Source: Ruminococcus sp. (GTDB lineage Bacteria > Bacillota > Clostridia > Oscillospirales > Acutalibacteraceae). Taken from it: a stretch of 64,000 nucleotides of DNA. Both the position numbers and the translations under genes were made by a program. The notes beneath the pieces are model-generated. The model worked only from the letters and a program-made list of their open reading frames with translations, was not told the DNA's origin and did not search any database. Location of the stretch: positions 62,001 to 126,000 of the forward strand of contig JAFTHZ010000015.1 of assembly GCA_017457155.1 (NCBI GenBank). Reading direction: 5' to 3'. This document shows, in pieces, positions 17,550 to 26,677 of this stretch. Position 1 is the first letter of the stretch, and each line of letters begins with the position of its first letter.

Positions 17550-18257
17550 TTATTTCAGTACATCTATGGAATTAAGCTCCTCAAGTCGTCTTGTGTAGGC
17601 TTTTTTTACATCCTCGCAATAAGGCAGAGAATAGTCCTCCACACCCAGCAAGCGAAGCAGATACTCAGTAAAAGACGGATTGAGGATGAGTAGCGGACCG
17701 ATGAGATAAGTGCCGAAGAAATTATTTCTGCGTATTCCCTCCAGACGAGACTCAGGATTGAGGCCGATGCCCTTTACCACCTGAGCAAAATAGCCGTTTG
17801 TATTATCTCCATACATCTGAGTAAACTGGCTCTTAAAACCTACAATATCAATATTCTCAAATTTGCCAAGAAAGTTAGAGTTGTGACGCTTCATCATTCT
17901 TCTGACCGAATACACATCAAAGATGGACAGAGCTTCTATCTGCTTTTTGTCGTCGGTCTCAATATATTTGCCAAAAACTTCTGCGGAATTGCCTGTACAA
18001 AGAAAAACTGTGCCTTTGTCAATAAGCTCTATGAGTCGGTCACGATAGGGTCTCAGAGCATTGATGACAAGTTCCTGAGAATGCTCACTCATAGCACCCA
18101 TATAAATCATATCCACATCCTCTGTAACAAACAGAGGAGTCTCTGTGATGAGAGTCTCATTGACACTGATACTCTTGCTGCAGGAGGAAAAATATTTGAT
18201 ATTGAAGAGATCGCCGTACAGATTACAAATCTGAGGAAAAAGGACTTCCAGCTTCAT
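17550..18257 (-). CDS. gatD: GatD-like glutamine amidotransferase of lipid II amidation
   Basis: 235 aa class I GATase-like (CobB/CobQ type). ICNLYGDLFNI at the N-terminus and FFGTYLIGPLL near residue 180-190 match GatD. GatD normally feeds ammonia to MurT for amidation of D-Glu in lipid II. The nucleophile appears as Cys87 in FLCTGNS, but the surrounding GG-Q is altered, and the catalytic His (GTYLHGP in GatD) is Ile186 here, codon ATC. This protein may therefore be inactive as a glutaminase or use another residue. It overlaps murT by one base (TAATG), so the pair is coupled. Confidence 0.82.
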   Translation of the reverse strand: MKLEVLFPQICNLYGDLFNIKYFSSCSKSISVNETLITETPLFVTEDVDMIYMGAMSEHSQELVINALRPYRDRLIELIDKGTVFLCTGNSAEVFGKYIETDDKKQIEALSIFDVYSVRRMMKRHNSNFLGKFENIDIVGFKSQFTQMYGDNTNGYFAQVVKGIGLNPESRLEGIRRNNFFGTYLIGPLLILNPSFTEYLLRLLGVEDYSLPYCEDVKKAYTRRLEELNSIDVLK

Positions 18258-19630
18258 TACATTTCCTCCTTGAATTTATTTATGAGTTCCTCTTTGAGCT
18301 TCTGTGCAACTGATACACAGTGAAGATCATAGAGAACTATGATTTTATCTGCGGCAGTATTTACAAGACGAGAGACAGCCGAATAATCATCGGTGGTTGT
18401 GATAACATCCTTGCTGACTCCTGCCACGAGTAGGCGGACAGCATCGTCCAGATGACGGGCTCCGACTGCTACAACCTGAATAATATCGGGAGAATTAAGA
18501 AGTTCGAAATCTGCATCATACATCCAGCACACGTTCTCGGGAGATTTCTCCACTCCTTCGATCTCATCAAGAAGAAGTACAACAGATTTCGTCCCCTCGA
18601 GCTTTCTTGCATAGCTGAAAGCTCTTGAGCAAGCAATAGGATTCTGAGCCTTGGAGAGAGTCATGAGAACTTCCTTGTTACCGTATGATGCCTCGCTGTA
18701 GCGGCTGCCAACAACAAAGATGCGGCTTTTCCTGATAGTATCAGGAGCAAGGCCAAACTCGCGGGCAAATGCTACTGCTGAAAGGTAATTATAAATATTG
18801 ATGATATTAGAATTAGGAAATTTGTATTCCTGAACAGTACCATCTTCTTCTCTGAGAGTCATCATCATGTTGTCTCTGTCAATCTCGGTCAGTCGATACC
18901 TGATAACATCGGGGGACCCGAAGGAACATTTGGGACAATGGAGTCTGCCAATGTGATGGTATCTGCGGAAATCATATTCAAGCAAAGAAGAGCACTCAGG
19001 ACAAATACGCAGGTCACAGGAAAGGTTAGCTTCCTCTGACTCCTCGAAAGACTGCTTATCTATGCCAAAGAATACACAAGAGTTGCCGGGAGCAAGGTTG
19101 GAAGATATAGGATCATCACCATTGAGGATGAGCTTTGTACTCTCGGGGATAGATGTATCCAAAAACTCTTTGATAAACTCTGTGTGTGCGTTACGTGTGA
19201 GTGAATCACGGAAAAGATTGGTACAAAGAAGATATGTGGGCTTTACATATGGATAGATAAGCTTTGAGCTTCTCTCGTCTACCTCAAGAACAGCAATACT
19301 GTGCTTTGTCTTGCCCGAAAAAGCAGAGCCTGTCACAAGTACAGAGGCTATACCTGTGTAGGTATTGGATCCTTTGTCGTTGCAGAGCACATCGTATCCG
19401 GCATCTGTCAAAAGAAGGCGGATCATATTGGTGACGGTAGTCTTTCCGTTAGTACCAGTGATAGCGATTATTGTCTCAGGCTTTGAGACCCTATCAAGAA
19501 AATCAGGGCAAAGCTTCAAAGCTACAACACCGGGAAAATGGCTGGCATCTCTGCCTGTGAGTCTGACAAGCTTATAGGAAATCTTTGCTGTCCACAGGGC
19601 AATTTTAAATCGTAAGTTTTGTTTTTTCAT
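18257..19630 (-). CDS. murT: MurT-like Mur ligase (lipid II isoglutaminyl synthase)
   Basis: 457 aa. Mur ligase central domain with IAITGTNGKTTVTNM, the NGDDP loop, and a Cys4 zinc ribbon inserted at about 210-240 (CPEC ... CPKC), which is a MurT hallmark. C-terminal DUF1727 domain from about 310. The complex with GatD converts D-Glu to D-iGln in lipid II at the cytoplasmic face. It lies upstream of gatD with stop/start overlap. AGAGGAATAACT precedes the ATG. Confidence 0.92.
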   Translation of the reverse strand: MKKQNLRFKIALWTAKISYKLVRLTGRDASHFPGVVALKLCPDFLDRVSKPETIIAITGTNGKTTVTNMIRLLLTDAGYDVLCNDKGSNTYTGIASVLVTGSAFSGKTKHSIAVLEVDERSSKLIYPYVKPTYLLCTNLFRDSLTRNAHTEFIKEFLDTSIPESTKLILNGDDPISSNLAPGNSCVFFGIDKQSFEESEEANLSCDLRICPECSSLLEYDFRRYHHIGRLHCPKCSFGSPDVIRYRLTEIDRDNMMMTLREEDGTVQEYKFPNSNIINIYNYLSAVAFAREFGLAPDTIRKSRIFVVGSRYSEASYGNKEVLMTLSKAQNPIACSRAFSYARKLEGTKSVVLLLDEIEGVEKSPENVCWMYDADFELLNSPDIIQVVAVGARHLDDAVRLLVAGVSKDVITTTDDYSAVSRLVNTAADKIIVLYDLHCVSVAQKLKEELINKFKEEM

Positions 19631-19653
19631 AGTTATTCCTCTTTATATAGGTA

Positions 19654-20346
19654 TCAGTCTCCTGTAATAAATGCGGAGCACAAGGAGGACTCACGCAGGG
19701 AAACAAAGTCATTATCAGATACAATAATGTGATCCACAAGCTGAACTCCGATAAGCTCAAGGGCTGCTGCCAGTTCATTGGTGGCACGGATATCAGCACG
19801 GCTGGGTAGAGCTACTCCGCTGGGATGATTATGTGCTATGACTGCGTTGGTTGCATTATAGCGCATTGACAGATCTACTATCCTCCTCACAGGAACATCT
19901 GCACCGCAGGAGGTACCTGTTGCAACTACTCCACAGAAAAGTTCCTTACCTTTGGCATCGGTAAGCAAAAGAATTAAATGCTCATCGATTCGCCCAATGA
20001 ATTTGGGAAGGAAATACTCCCCCACATCATCAAAAGAAATAATTTTGCTGCGGGAGTTGTTTCTGTCGTCCAGATAAACTCGTGATATATCGGGAATCAT
20101 ACGAAGATACACCGCCACATTTTCTGAGAGACCTGCGTTTCTCAGAGAATCATAGGGTGCCTCAAACACAGCACTCAAAGACCCGAAAGAGTCGAGGAGT
20201 CTGTGTGCGATAGGGTTTGTGTCAATCTGTTTATAGCAATTATACAGGATCATCTCCAGTATCTCGTGGTCCTCGAAATTCTCGAACCCTCCTGCAAGGT
20301 ATCTTTTGCGCATCCTGGCACGGTGACCCTTGTGTTCTTCTGCCAT
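19654..20346 (-). CDS. radC: RadC-family JAB/MPN protein
   Basis: 230 aa. N-terminal helix-hairpin-helix-like region (about 1-100) and a C-terminal JAB1/MPN domain with the metal motif AHNHPSGVALPSRAD. RadC-like proteins are conserved, but a role in DNA repair is not proven. The ATG at 20346 is selected because GAGGTG lies 6 nt upstream; the longer frame starting at 20391 has no such site. It is 23 bp upstream of murT and may be co-transcribed with it. Confidence 0.88.
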   Translation of the reverse strand: MAEEHKGHRARMRKRYLAGGFENFEDHEILEMILYNCYKQIDTNPIAHRLLDSFGSLSAVFEAPYDSLRNAGLSENVAVYLRMIPDISRVYLDDRNNSRSKIISFDDVGEYFLPKFIGRIDEHLILLLTDAKGKELFCGVVATGTSCGADVPVRRIVDLSMRYNATNAVIAHNHPSGVALPSRADIRATNELAAALELIGVQLVDHIIVSDNDFVSLRESSLCSAFITGD

Positions 20347-20419
20347 ATCTTCACCTCGAAAATATGTCGATAAAACTATAATTACCGACACTAATACACA
20401 ATAACCCCATTTTATGTGT

Positions 20420-20448
20420 ATTATAATCTATCTGAACGGATAAAACAA
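20420..20448 (-). promoter_or_regulatory. sigma-A-type promoter of radC
   Basis: On the - strand TTGTTT, 17 bp, TATAAT, about 75 bp upstream of the radC start. Confidence 0.55.
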
Positions 20449-20514
20449 TAACTTAAAAGAATTAAGACACAATATATACGAATTTTCTACTTCTAAAACT
20501 CAATATAAAGTAAA

Positions 20515-20540
20515 ATGGCTGACAGAAAACTGTCAGCCAT
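20515..20540 (-). terminator. terminator of cysK
   Basis: ATGGCTGACA and TGTCAGCCAT pair perfectly around GAAAAC. On the - strand the sequence TTTTACTTTA follows. Confidence 0.8.
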
Positions 20541-20548
20541 AAAGCACA

Positions 20549-21481
20549 TTATTCAGAAAACATCTGTGTAGATAGATATCTGTCTCCTGTATCGGGCAGG
20601 ATAACCATAATATTCTTGCCTGCATAAGCATCACACCTGGCAAGCTCCAAAGCTGCATGCAAGGCAGCTCCCGAGGAAATACCTACAAGAACACCCTCAA
20701 CCTTGCCAAAAAGTCTGCCTGCGGTATATGCCTGCTCTTCAGAAACAGTTATTATGCGATCAATAACGCTAACATCAAGAACCTTCGGCACAAAACCTGC
20801 ACCAATCCCCTGCAGTCCGTGGGGACCCGGCTCCTCTCCTGACAGCACAGCTGAGGAAGAAGGCTCTACGCCTACAATCTCAACTTCAGGTTTCTGCTCC
20901 TTTAGATAACGTCCCACACCTGTTATGGTTCCGCCTGTTCCAACACCTGCAACAAGCACATCAACTTCTCCGTCCATATCCTCGAAAATCTCTGGACCTG
21001 TTGTGAGGAAGTGCGCCTGAGCATTGGCAGGATTAGAAAACTGACCTGGTACAAAGCTGTTTGGAATTTCTTTTGAAAGCTCTTCTGCCTTAGCAATTGA
21101 GCCGCTCATACCAAGCTTACCGTCAGTGAGGACAAGCTCCGCACCATAAGCTGTCATAAGAATCCGACGCTCTACAGACATTGTATCGGGCATAACAATA
21201 ATTACGCGATATCCTCTGGATGCAGCAACAGCCGCAAGACCGATGCCTGTATTGCCAGAGGTAGGTTCGATGATAACGGAGTCCTCGGTAAGAATTCCTT
21301 CTCTCTCAGCACAATCGATCATATTCTTTGCGACACGGTCTTTGATGGAACCTGCGGGATTCAGGTACTCAAGCTTCGCAAAAACACGGGCTTTCAGTCC
21401 GCATTCCTTTGATATAGCACAAAGCTCGAGGATAGGTGTTCCTCCTATAAGACTATCCACTGATTTATGAATCTTCGGCAT
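20549..21481 (-). CDS. cysK: Cysteine synthase A (O-acetylserine sulfhydrylase)
   Basis: 310 aa, PLP fold type II. The PLP lysine is in NPAGSIKDRVAKNM, the phosphate loop is GVGTGGTITG, and PTSGNTGIGLA is the substrate loop. It makes cysteine from O-acetylserine and sulfide. The length is normal. It begins 31 bp after the marR stop on the same strand, so it probably shares the marR transcript. No S-box or T-box leader was found upstream. Confidence 0.94.
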   Translation of the reverse strand: MPKIHKSVDSLIGGTPILELCAISKECGLKARVFAKLEYLNPAGSIKDRVAKNMIDCAEREGILTEDSVIIEPTSGNTGIGLAAVAASRGYRVIIVMPDTMSVERRILMTAYGAELVLTDGKLGMSGSIAKAEELSKEIPNSFVPGQFSNPANAQAHFLTTGPEIFEDMDGEVDVLVAGVGTGGTITGVGRYLKEQKPEVEIVGVEPSSSAVLSGEEPGPHGLQGIGAGFVPKVLDVSVIDRIITVSEEQAYTAGRLFGKVEGVLVGISSGAALHAALELARCDAYAGKNIMVILPDTGDRYLSTQMFSE

Positions 21482-21512
21482 AAAATCACCTTAATAATAA
21501 AATGTCTGATAC

Positions 21513-21944
21513 TTATTGTTTGATAAGCTTATAGATAAGAGTATAAAGCTGGTAGGCCTCCTCATTGGTCAGCTTGACGCATTTTGCCATTTCGCGAGGA
21601 ACCTTAAGTGCTTTATCACGTAGTTCCATTCCAACCGCTGTGAGTGAAATATCCAGATTACGCTCATCTTTGTAGGATCTTGTTCTGGTGATGAAACCCT
21701 TCTTCTCCAGTTTCTTGAGAAGAGGAGTCAAGGTACCTGAATCAAGGTACAACCTGTCACCAAGTTCCTTTACAGTCATAGTACTATGCTCCCACAAAAG
21801 CATCATGGTTATGTACTGTGTGTAGGTCAGATCCAGTTCATCCAGAAAAGGCTTGTATAATCGTATGGTTTCCTTAGCCGCAACATACAAAGGAAAGCAT
21901 AATTGATTCTCCAATTTCAGAGAATCATATTGGGAATTTGACAT
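21513..21944 (-). CDS. MarR-family transcriptional regulator
   Basis: 143 aa winged helix-turn-helix (about 35-110), with LTYTQYITMMLLWEH, LYLDSGTLTPLLKKLEKKGF and a wing with RSYKDERNLDISLT. The LDSGTLTPLLK pattern resembles the OhrR/organic-peroxide-type MarR proteins, but the N-terminal Cys here (residue 12, LCFPLY) is only suggestive of redox sensing. It precedes cysK and follows azlD. GAGGAG precedes the ATG. Confidence 0.85.
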   Translation of the reverse strand: MSNSQYDSLKLENQLCFPLYVAAKETIRLYKPFLDELDLTYTQYITMMLLWEHSTMTVKELGDRLYLDSGTLTPLLKKLEKKGFITRTRSYKDERNLDISLTAVGMELRDKALKVPREMAKCVKLTNEEAYQLYTLIYKLIKQ

Positions 21945-21989
21945 GATATCGTCTCCTCAACTAAGTTTTTCCCCTATTTTTTATATATA

Positions 21990-22017
21990 ATTATAACTCT
22001 AAATAAAATAATTACAA
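21990..22017 (-). promoter_or_regulatory. promoter of marR-cysK
   Basis: On the - strand TTGTAA, 16 bp, TATAAT, 45 bp upstream of the marR ATG. The region is AT-rich, so chance matches are possible. Confidence 0.45.
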
Positions 22018-22031
22018 GTGATAAATACCAA

Positions 22032-22352
22032 TCAAATTGACATTGTCATAAGAAAAGTCACTGCCATAACAGTTACACATGACATAACAGCAACTATTGT
22101 AAGGCTATGTCCTCTGACTGCAAATATCATGGCAACAATCAATCCTGCTGCGGCAGCATAGATATTTCCTGTGGCATACAAGGCGGTTGGAAAGGTCATG
22201 GCAGCAAGAACGGTATATGGAATATAGTAAAGAAAAGACCTGATGAAAACATTTTGAATCTTCTTCTGTACAGCAGCAAAAGGAATCGCCCTTATAAGAT
22301 ATGTAGAACCTGCCATTATCAGAAGATATATCCAGAACTCCTTGTTATTCAT
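22032..22352 (-). CDS. azlD: AzlD-family branched-chain amino acid exporter subunit
   Basis: 106 aa with about four hydrophobic helices; TYLIRAIPFA near the start and SFLYYIPYTVLAAMTFPTAL are AzlD traits. AzlC and AzlD form a two-component branched-chain amino acid exporter. It overlaps azlC by 8 bp, and GGAGGGCGAGC at the end of azlC serves as ribosome binding site. Confidence 0.87.
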   Translation of the reverse strand: MNNKEFWIYLLIMAGSTYLIRAIPFAAVQKKIQNVFIRSFLYYIPYTVLAAMTFPTALYATGNIYAAAAGLIVAMIFAVRGHSLTIVAVMSCVTVMAVTFLMTMSI

Positions 22353-23046
22353 GTAGCTCGCCCTCCTTCACAGGAAAGGTCACAGCACCAAACACCGCTG
22401 CAATCACAGCACAGAGACTTATGGAAAGGCCCTGTGACACAACAGACAGAATCGGCACATAATAAAAAGCACAGCTGAGCGCTATTGCTACAATAACAAC
22501 AGACAAAAGCTTCATAGAATCCTTTGCTTTGGGCGCTATGATAGCGATAAACATTCCGTATATTGCCAGACACAGAGCGTTCATTATAAACTCAGGGAGT
22601 ACATTGCCAAGTACTGCTCCGAAAAGTGTTCCCAAAGTCCAACCAAAATAAGGCGCAACCGTCAATCCCGCAAAGAATCGGGTGCTGACCTGAGACTCGC
22701 CTGATGCCACAGCAAAGATCTCATCAGTCATAAAGAATCCGAATATCCATCTGCGAATTCCCGAAAACTCAGGAGACGTCTTCTGAGAAAGTGACACAGA
22801 CATAAAGGAATATCTTATATTAATAGTAAGCTGAGAAATTAGCATCTGTATATACTGACCGGGGTCTATCATAATTCCGATACCTGCCAGCTGTCCTGCA
22901 GAAGTGAGCGTTGTCATAGAAATGAGCACAGCCTGCCACCACTCAAAACCGTAAGACACAGCGAGGATGCCGAATGTAAAGGACACAGAGAGATAGCCAA
23001 AACCTATGGGAAGTCCGCACCCGAGTCCTTTTCTGAAATCTTTCAT
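22345..23046 (-). CDS. azlC: AzlC-family branched-chain amino acid permease
   Basis: 233 aa, about seven to eight membrane helices. Family features include the N-terminal GLGCGLPIGFGYLSVSFTFG and SAGQLAG, then FGWTLGTLFGAVLG. It forms the export channel with AzlD. First gene of the azlCD pair; a terminator from the upstream P-ATPase separates it. A weak AAGG precedes the ATG at a long distance. Confidence 0.88.
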   Translation of the reverse strand: MKDFRKGLGCGLPIGFGYLSVSFTFGILAVSYGFEWWQAVLISMTTLTSAGQLAGIGIMIDPGQYIQMLISQLTINIRYSFMSVSLSQKTSPEFSGIRRWIFGFFMTDEIFAVASGESQVSTRFFAGLTVAPYFGWTLGTLFGAVLGNVLPEFIMNALCLAIYGMFIAIIAPKAKDSMKLLSVVIVAIALSCAFYYVPILSVVSQGLSISLCAVIAAVFGAVTFPVKEGELHE

Positions 23047-23116
23047 AGTAAAACAAAAACCTTCTTATCACCGGATAATACTACATAGCTTACCACAAAA
23101 AATCAAATATAGCAAC

Positions 23117-23147
23117 AAAAGACGACGAGATTATCGCCGTCTTTTTA
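23117..23147 (-). terminator. terminator of the Zn/Cd-type ATPase gene
   Basis: AAAAGACGGCGA and TCGTCGTCTTTT pair with one mismatch (- strand), within the 127-bp gap between azlC and the ATPase. Confidence 0.65.
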
Positions 23148-23173
23148 TTCAATAAAGTATTATCTTCAACTTA

Positions 23174-25045
23174 TCAGATATCCCTGTCATAGAGCATAGC
23201 AGCAATAAGCACAATAATAACTGAACCAATATTATGTACCAAAGCTCCTGTGGCAGGATTTAAAAGTCCGAAGAAAGACAGAATAATTGCAATAAAATTT
23301 ATTGCCAGAGAAAGAGTGATTCCAAACCTGATGGTGGAGAGCGTTGACCTTGAGAGACGTTTGAGATACGTAAGCTCCTTGATACCGTCAGTTGTGAGTG
23401 CAATATCTGCAGCCTCAACAGCAATATCGCTGCCGATTGTGCCCATGGCTACTCCCACTTGAGCGGTTTTGAGGGCAGGGGCATCGTTGACACCATCACC
23501 TATCATACAAACTTTTTTACCTTCTGATTGGAGCGTGGTAACAGCATTGACCTTATCCTCAGGCAAAAGCTGTGAACGAACATTGCTGATGCCGATTTTA
23601 TCAGCAATATACATAGCAGTTTTGTCGTTGTCTCCAGTGAGAAGAACTGAATCAACACCCATAGATGCAAGCTGACCAACTACACTTTTCGCCTCAGTTC
23701 TGAGCACATCCGACATTGCAACAATACCCAGTACACAAGTTTTATCAGAAATCAGAACAGAGACTTTTCCGCTTTGACGTAGATCTGACAGAATATTCTG
23801 AACTTCAGAACTAATACTGATGTTATTCTCCGAAAGATATGATTCACTACCGCAGTAATAGCGGATATTATTTATCAGGCCGCTGACACCTTTGCCTGCA
23901 ATCATTGAGAAATCTGATACATCAGAAATATCAATACCTTTCTCCTCTGCTTTTGAAACGATAGCCTTTCCAAGTGGATGCTCGCTCCTTGATTCAACTG
24001 AGGCACAAAGAGACAAGAGTTCATCTTCGGTATAATCCTCGGAAACTGTGATAACATCAGAAACAGAGAGTTTACCCTTTGTCAGTGTTCCTGTCTTATC
24101 AAATGCTACTGTATCGACAGACGCCATCTTCTCCAGTGCTTCGCCCGACTTAATGATAACACCGTGCCTTGTGGCCTGACCAATGGCTGCCATAACAGCT
24201 GTTGGTGTTGCGAGCACCATGGCGCAAGGACAGAACACAACCAGGATAGTCACAGCAACAACAACGTCCTGACGAACTATACCTGCTATCACAGCAACCA
24301 ACAATGCAAGAGGGACAAGCCAACTAGCCCATTTGTCAGCAGTACGCTGCATGGGAGCTTTATTATCACGAGCAGAACGGACCATTCGGATGAGTTTTTG
24401 CAAGGATGAATCCTCTCCTACTCCTACGGCTTTAATATCAATGCTTCCGAATCGGTTGATTGTTGCACAGTAAACATCATCACCCACAGTCTTATCAACA
24501 GGAAGGGATTCGCCTGTAACCACAGATTGATCTACGCTTGTGTTGCCCTCAATAATAACACCATCCACAGGGATTGTCTCCCCCGGAAGGATCCTGAGGA
24601 TATCCCCTTTTCTGATTTCGTCCGCAGAAACGATTCGTTCTACGTCGTTTTCTACAATTCTGCCCTGTGTGGGAGTCAGGGATATGAGATTATGAAGCCC
24701 TTTCCTGGCTTTCTCCGTGGTTTTGTGCTCGAGGAGCTCTCCTAATGCCATCAGAAAAGCTATCTCTGCAGCCGCAAAAAGGTCTCCGATAATCACAGAT
24801 GCCAAAAGAGCCATAGATATCAGCAGAGGCGAGGATATTCTTCTGATACCTTTGGAGATAATAAGCTTTTTCATTGCGCTGTAGATTATGGGAATACCTG
24901 AAATCAGAATTGTAATCCACAAAGGGTTCAGGAATATGGGAACATCCACAGATAACAAGGACAAGATAATTCCAAGAGCAAGAATGACTCCGCTCAGAAC
25001 AACCATTTTTACATCTTCTAAAAACTCAACGATACTTTTTATCAT
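23174..25045 (-). CDS. Heavy-metal P1B ATPase without HMA domain (Zn/Cd/Co type)
   Basis: 623 aa. Actuator TGES, metal-site helix VVFCPCAMVLATPTAV, DKTGTLTKGK, SEHPLGKA and GDGVNDAPAL are present. There is no N-terminal CxxC domain, unlike the copper pump at 2.5 kb. The CPC motif followed by AMVLATPTA resembles ZosA/CadA-like pumps, so Zn(II), Cd(II) or Co(II) export is most likely, but the ion cannot be assigned. Start preceded by AAAGGAG. It is divergent from a tetR gene; the shared 173-bp gap holds repeats. Own terminator. Confidence 0.88.
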   Translation of the reverse strand: MIKSIVEFLEDVKMVVLSGVILALGIILSLLSVDVPIFLNPLWITILISGIPIIYSAMKKLIISKGIRRISSPLLISMALLASVIIGDLFAAAEIAFLMALGELLEHKTTEKARKGLHNLISLTPTQGRIVENDVERIVSADEIRKGDILRILPGETIPVDGVIIEGNTSVDQSVVTGESLPVDKTVGDDVYCATINRFGSIDIKAVGVGEDSSLQKLIRMVRSARDNKAPMQRTADKWASWLVPLALLVAVIAGIVRQDVVVAVTILVVFCPCAMVLATPTAVMAAIGQATRHGVIIKSGEALEKMASVDTVAFDKTGTLTKGKLSVSDVITVSEDYTEDELLSLCASVESRSEHPLGKAIVSKAEEKGIDISDVSDFSMIAGKGVSGLINNIRYYCGSESYLSENNISISSEVQNILSDLRQSGKVSVLISDKTCVLGIVAMSDVLRTEAKSVVGQLASMGVDSVLLTGDNDKTAMYIADKIGISNVRSQLLPEDKVNAVTTLQSEGKKVCMIGDGVNDAPALKTAQVGVAMGTIGSDIAVEAADIALTTDGIKELTYLKRLSRSTLSTIRFGITLSLAINFIAIILSFFGLLNPATGALVHNIGSVIIVLIAAMLYDRDI

Positions 25046-25083
25046 TTTCTCTTACTCCTTTCGTTGACTTTAGCTCAATAATG

Positions 25084-25120
25084 TTGTACGATAGATTCGT
25101 TATAGAACACTTTGTACGAT
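25084..25120. repeat. direct repeat TTGTACGAT in the ATPase leader
   Basis: TTGTACGAT occurs at 25084-25092 and 25112-25120, 28 bp apart, 39-75 bp upstream of the P-ATPase ATG. Possible regulator binding site. The regulator is unknown; TetR or a metal sensor elsewhere are candidates. Confidence 0.5.
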
Positions 25121-25181
25121 TATTATATTACAAAGCTATCAACCTTTTTTCAACAATCAAAAATTAGAAAAAGTATGATAA

Positions 25182-25205
25182 TGAACAAATATTCAAAAAT
25201 GTTCA
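25182..25205. promoter_or_regulatory. inverted repeat before tetR
   Basis: TGAACA and TGTTCA are exact reverse complements separated by 12 bp, ending 14 bp before the tetR start. A plausible autoregulatory operator. Confidence 0.5.
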
Positions 25206-25218
25206 GGAAAGGTTAATT

Positions 25219-25752
25219 ATGGACAGACGCCAACAAAAAACAAGAAAGGCCATATTCGTAGCTTTCAGGAGCCTTCTGGAGAAGAAAAGATACGACCACA
25301 TTACTGTTCAGGAAATCATAGATGAAGCCGATGTTGGCAGAAGCACATTCTACGCCCACTTTGAGACAAAGGACCTGCTGTTGGATGCTGTCTGCGAAAG
25401 CCTTTTCTATCATATCTTTGAGAATGACCCCTGTCCCTGGGTAGGTCAGGACAAGGATCTTCAGTCGAAACTGTCCCATACCCTGTGGCACATCAGAGCT
25501 GAGAAAGAAAACCTGACGGGAATTCTCCTGTCTGACAGCGGTGAGCTGTTTATGAGGTACTTTAAAGAACACCTGAAGATTATGTTCAGGGAACATCTTT
25601 CTGTGTTCAATATTGATGTCCCTGAGGATTTTCTGCTGAACCATCTGGTAGGAAGCTTTGCAGAGACAGTTACATGGTGGATGAAAGAAGATATGAAAAC
25701 ATCTCCCGAGAAGCTTGCTGAATACTTTATGAAAATGACTGAGACCCACTAA
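25219..25752 (+). CDS. TetR-family regulator
   Basis: 177 aa. N-terminal HTH (about 8-55) with ITVQEIIDEADVGRSTFYAHFETKDLLL, so written in two halves: ITVQEIIDEADVG and RSTFYAHFETK. The C-terminal half resembles the TetR_C_7/8-type ligand domain (IRAEKENLTGILLS). Such regulators often control efflux pumps. It is divergent from the metal ATPase and has its own inverted repeat and terminator. Ligand unknown. AGGAAAGG precedes the ATG. Confidence 0.85.
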   Translation: MDRRQQKTRKAIFVAFRSLLEKKRYDHITVQEIIDEADVGRSTFYAHFETKDLLLDAVCESLFYHIFENDPCPWVGQDKDLQSKLSHTLWHIRAEKENLTGILLSDSGELFMRYFKEHLKIMFREHLSVFNIDVPEDFLLNHLVGSFAETVTWWMKEDMKTSPEKLAEYFMKMTETH

Positions 25753-25754
25753 AA

Positions 25755-25790
25755 AAACAGCAGACGACACAAGATGTCAATCTGCTGTTT
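25755..25790 (+). terminator. terminator of tetR
   Basis: AAACAGCAGA and TCTGCTGTTT pair with a 16-nt loop that can form an inner GACA/TGTC stem. The T-run is short. Confidence 0.6.
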
Positions 25791-25843
25791 AGTGATATTC
25801 TTATATTCTGTTTTGCTGATAAAGAGTATGATATTGTAAAGAT

Positions 25844-26677
25844 TTATTTCTCCCTATGCGAAAACACACGCCTGATAAGCATTGCGATAGCGGTGATTAT
25901 GTATCCTGCTGCAGTAAATCCTGCAATATAGATAAACAGTGACCAAGGATAAGAAACATACTGCTGCACGATACTGTATACAGGCAAAGACGGCGCATAA
26001 TGAGGACTGAAGAAAAACATATTGAAGGTCTCATCACCGACAAATCCCGTAAAATAAGCAAGCTCGTTCAGAATAATGGCGATTATCACATTCACCACAA
26101 ATACAGGCAGAGCTCTGAGAATTGTTTTATGGTCGAGTTTCACGGCTTCTGAGAACATCAGATAAATGCCTACAACTATCATTAGACCGTGGCATATCAT
26201 TGTTTGGATGTTAATTCCAATTGTACTGATAAACACCTGGGCAGGGTACAACATTACGCATAAGCCCGCAAACAATCCGTAGGTTGCAAGATATGAGTAG
26301 AGGGCATCCCTCACCTTGCAGGGTCTGAGAAGTCCTGCCAGGAGCCCCACATACATTGGAGTTGAGCAAAACTGAAAAGGAAATGCATACCACTGATAAT
26401 CAGTTACAATAACGCCATCGGTAACAAAGAAGGTGTAGTTTATCTGCTTGTATACCTCAAGAACGATTGATATGACAGATGTATACAAAACTATTCTCCG
26501 TACCGTCTTTTCCTCGGCTGAAGAAAAAACACGGCATAACAACACTGCGACCAGAATTGTCAGTACAAGGCTCAGAATATGAAACCAACCGAACATTACG
26601 GGAGTGGTCATATCAAAGTCGAGAAAGGTCAGCAAAGACACAAGAATTTTCATAGAATCACAACCAATATTACTCAT
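25844..26677 (-). CDS. YwaF/TIGR02206-family integral membrane protein
   Basis: About 277 aa with seven or more hydrophobic helices. GWFHILSLVL near the N-terminus, PFQFCSTPMYVGLLAGLL in the middle and PHYAPSLPVYSI in the last third fit the TIGR02206 family (B. subtilis YwaF). The function of that family is unknown. Starts at ATG 26677 or ATG 26653 are both possible; a GGAA before 26677 favours the longer one. The 227-bp gap to the next gene (26678-26904) is AT-rich and holds only promoter-like sequence. Confidence 0.78.
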   Translation of the reverse strand: MSNIGCDSMKILVSLLTFLDFDMTTPVMFGWFHILSLVLTILVAVLLCRVFSSAEEKTVRRIVLYTSVISIVLEVYKQINYTFFVTDGVIVTDYQWYAFPFQFCSTPMYVGLLAGLLRPCKVRDALYSYLATYGLFAGLCVMLYPAQVFISTIGINIQTMICHGLMIVVGIYLMFSEAVKLDHKTILRALPVFVVNVIIAIILNELAYFTGFVGDETFNMFFFSPHYAPSLPVYSIVQQYVSYPWSLFIYIAGFTAAGYIITAIAMLIRRVFSHREK

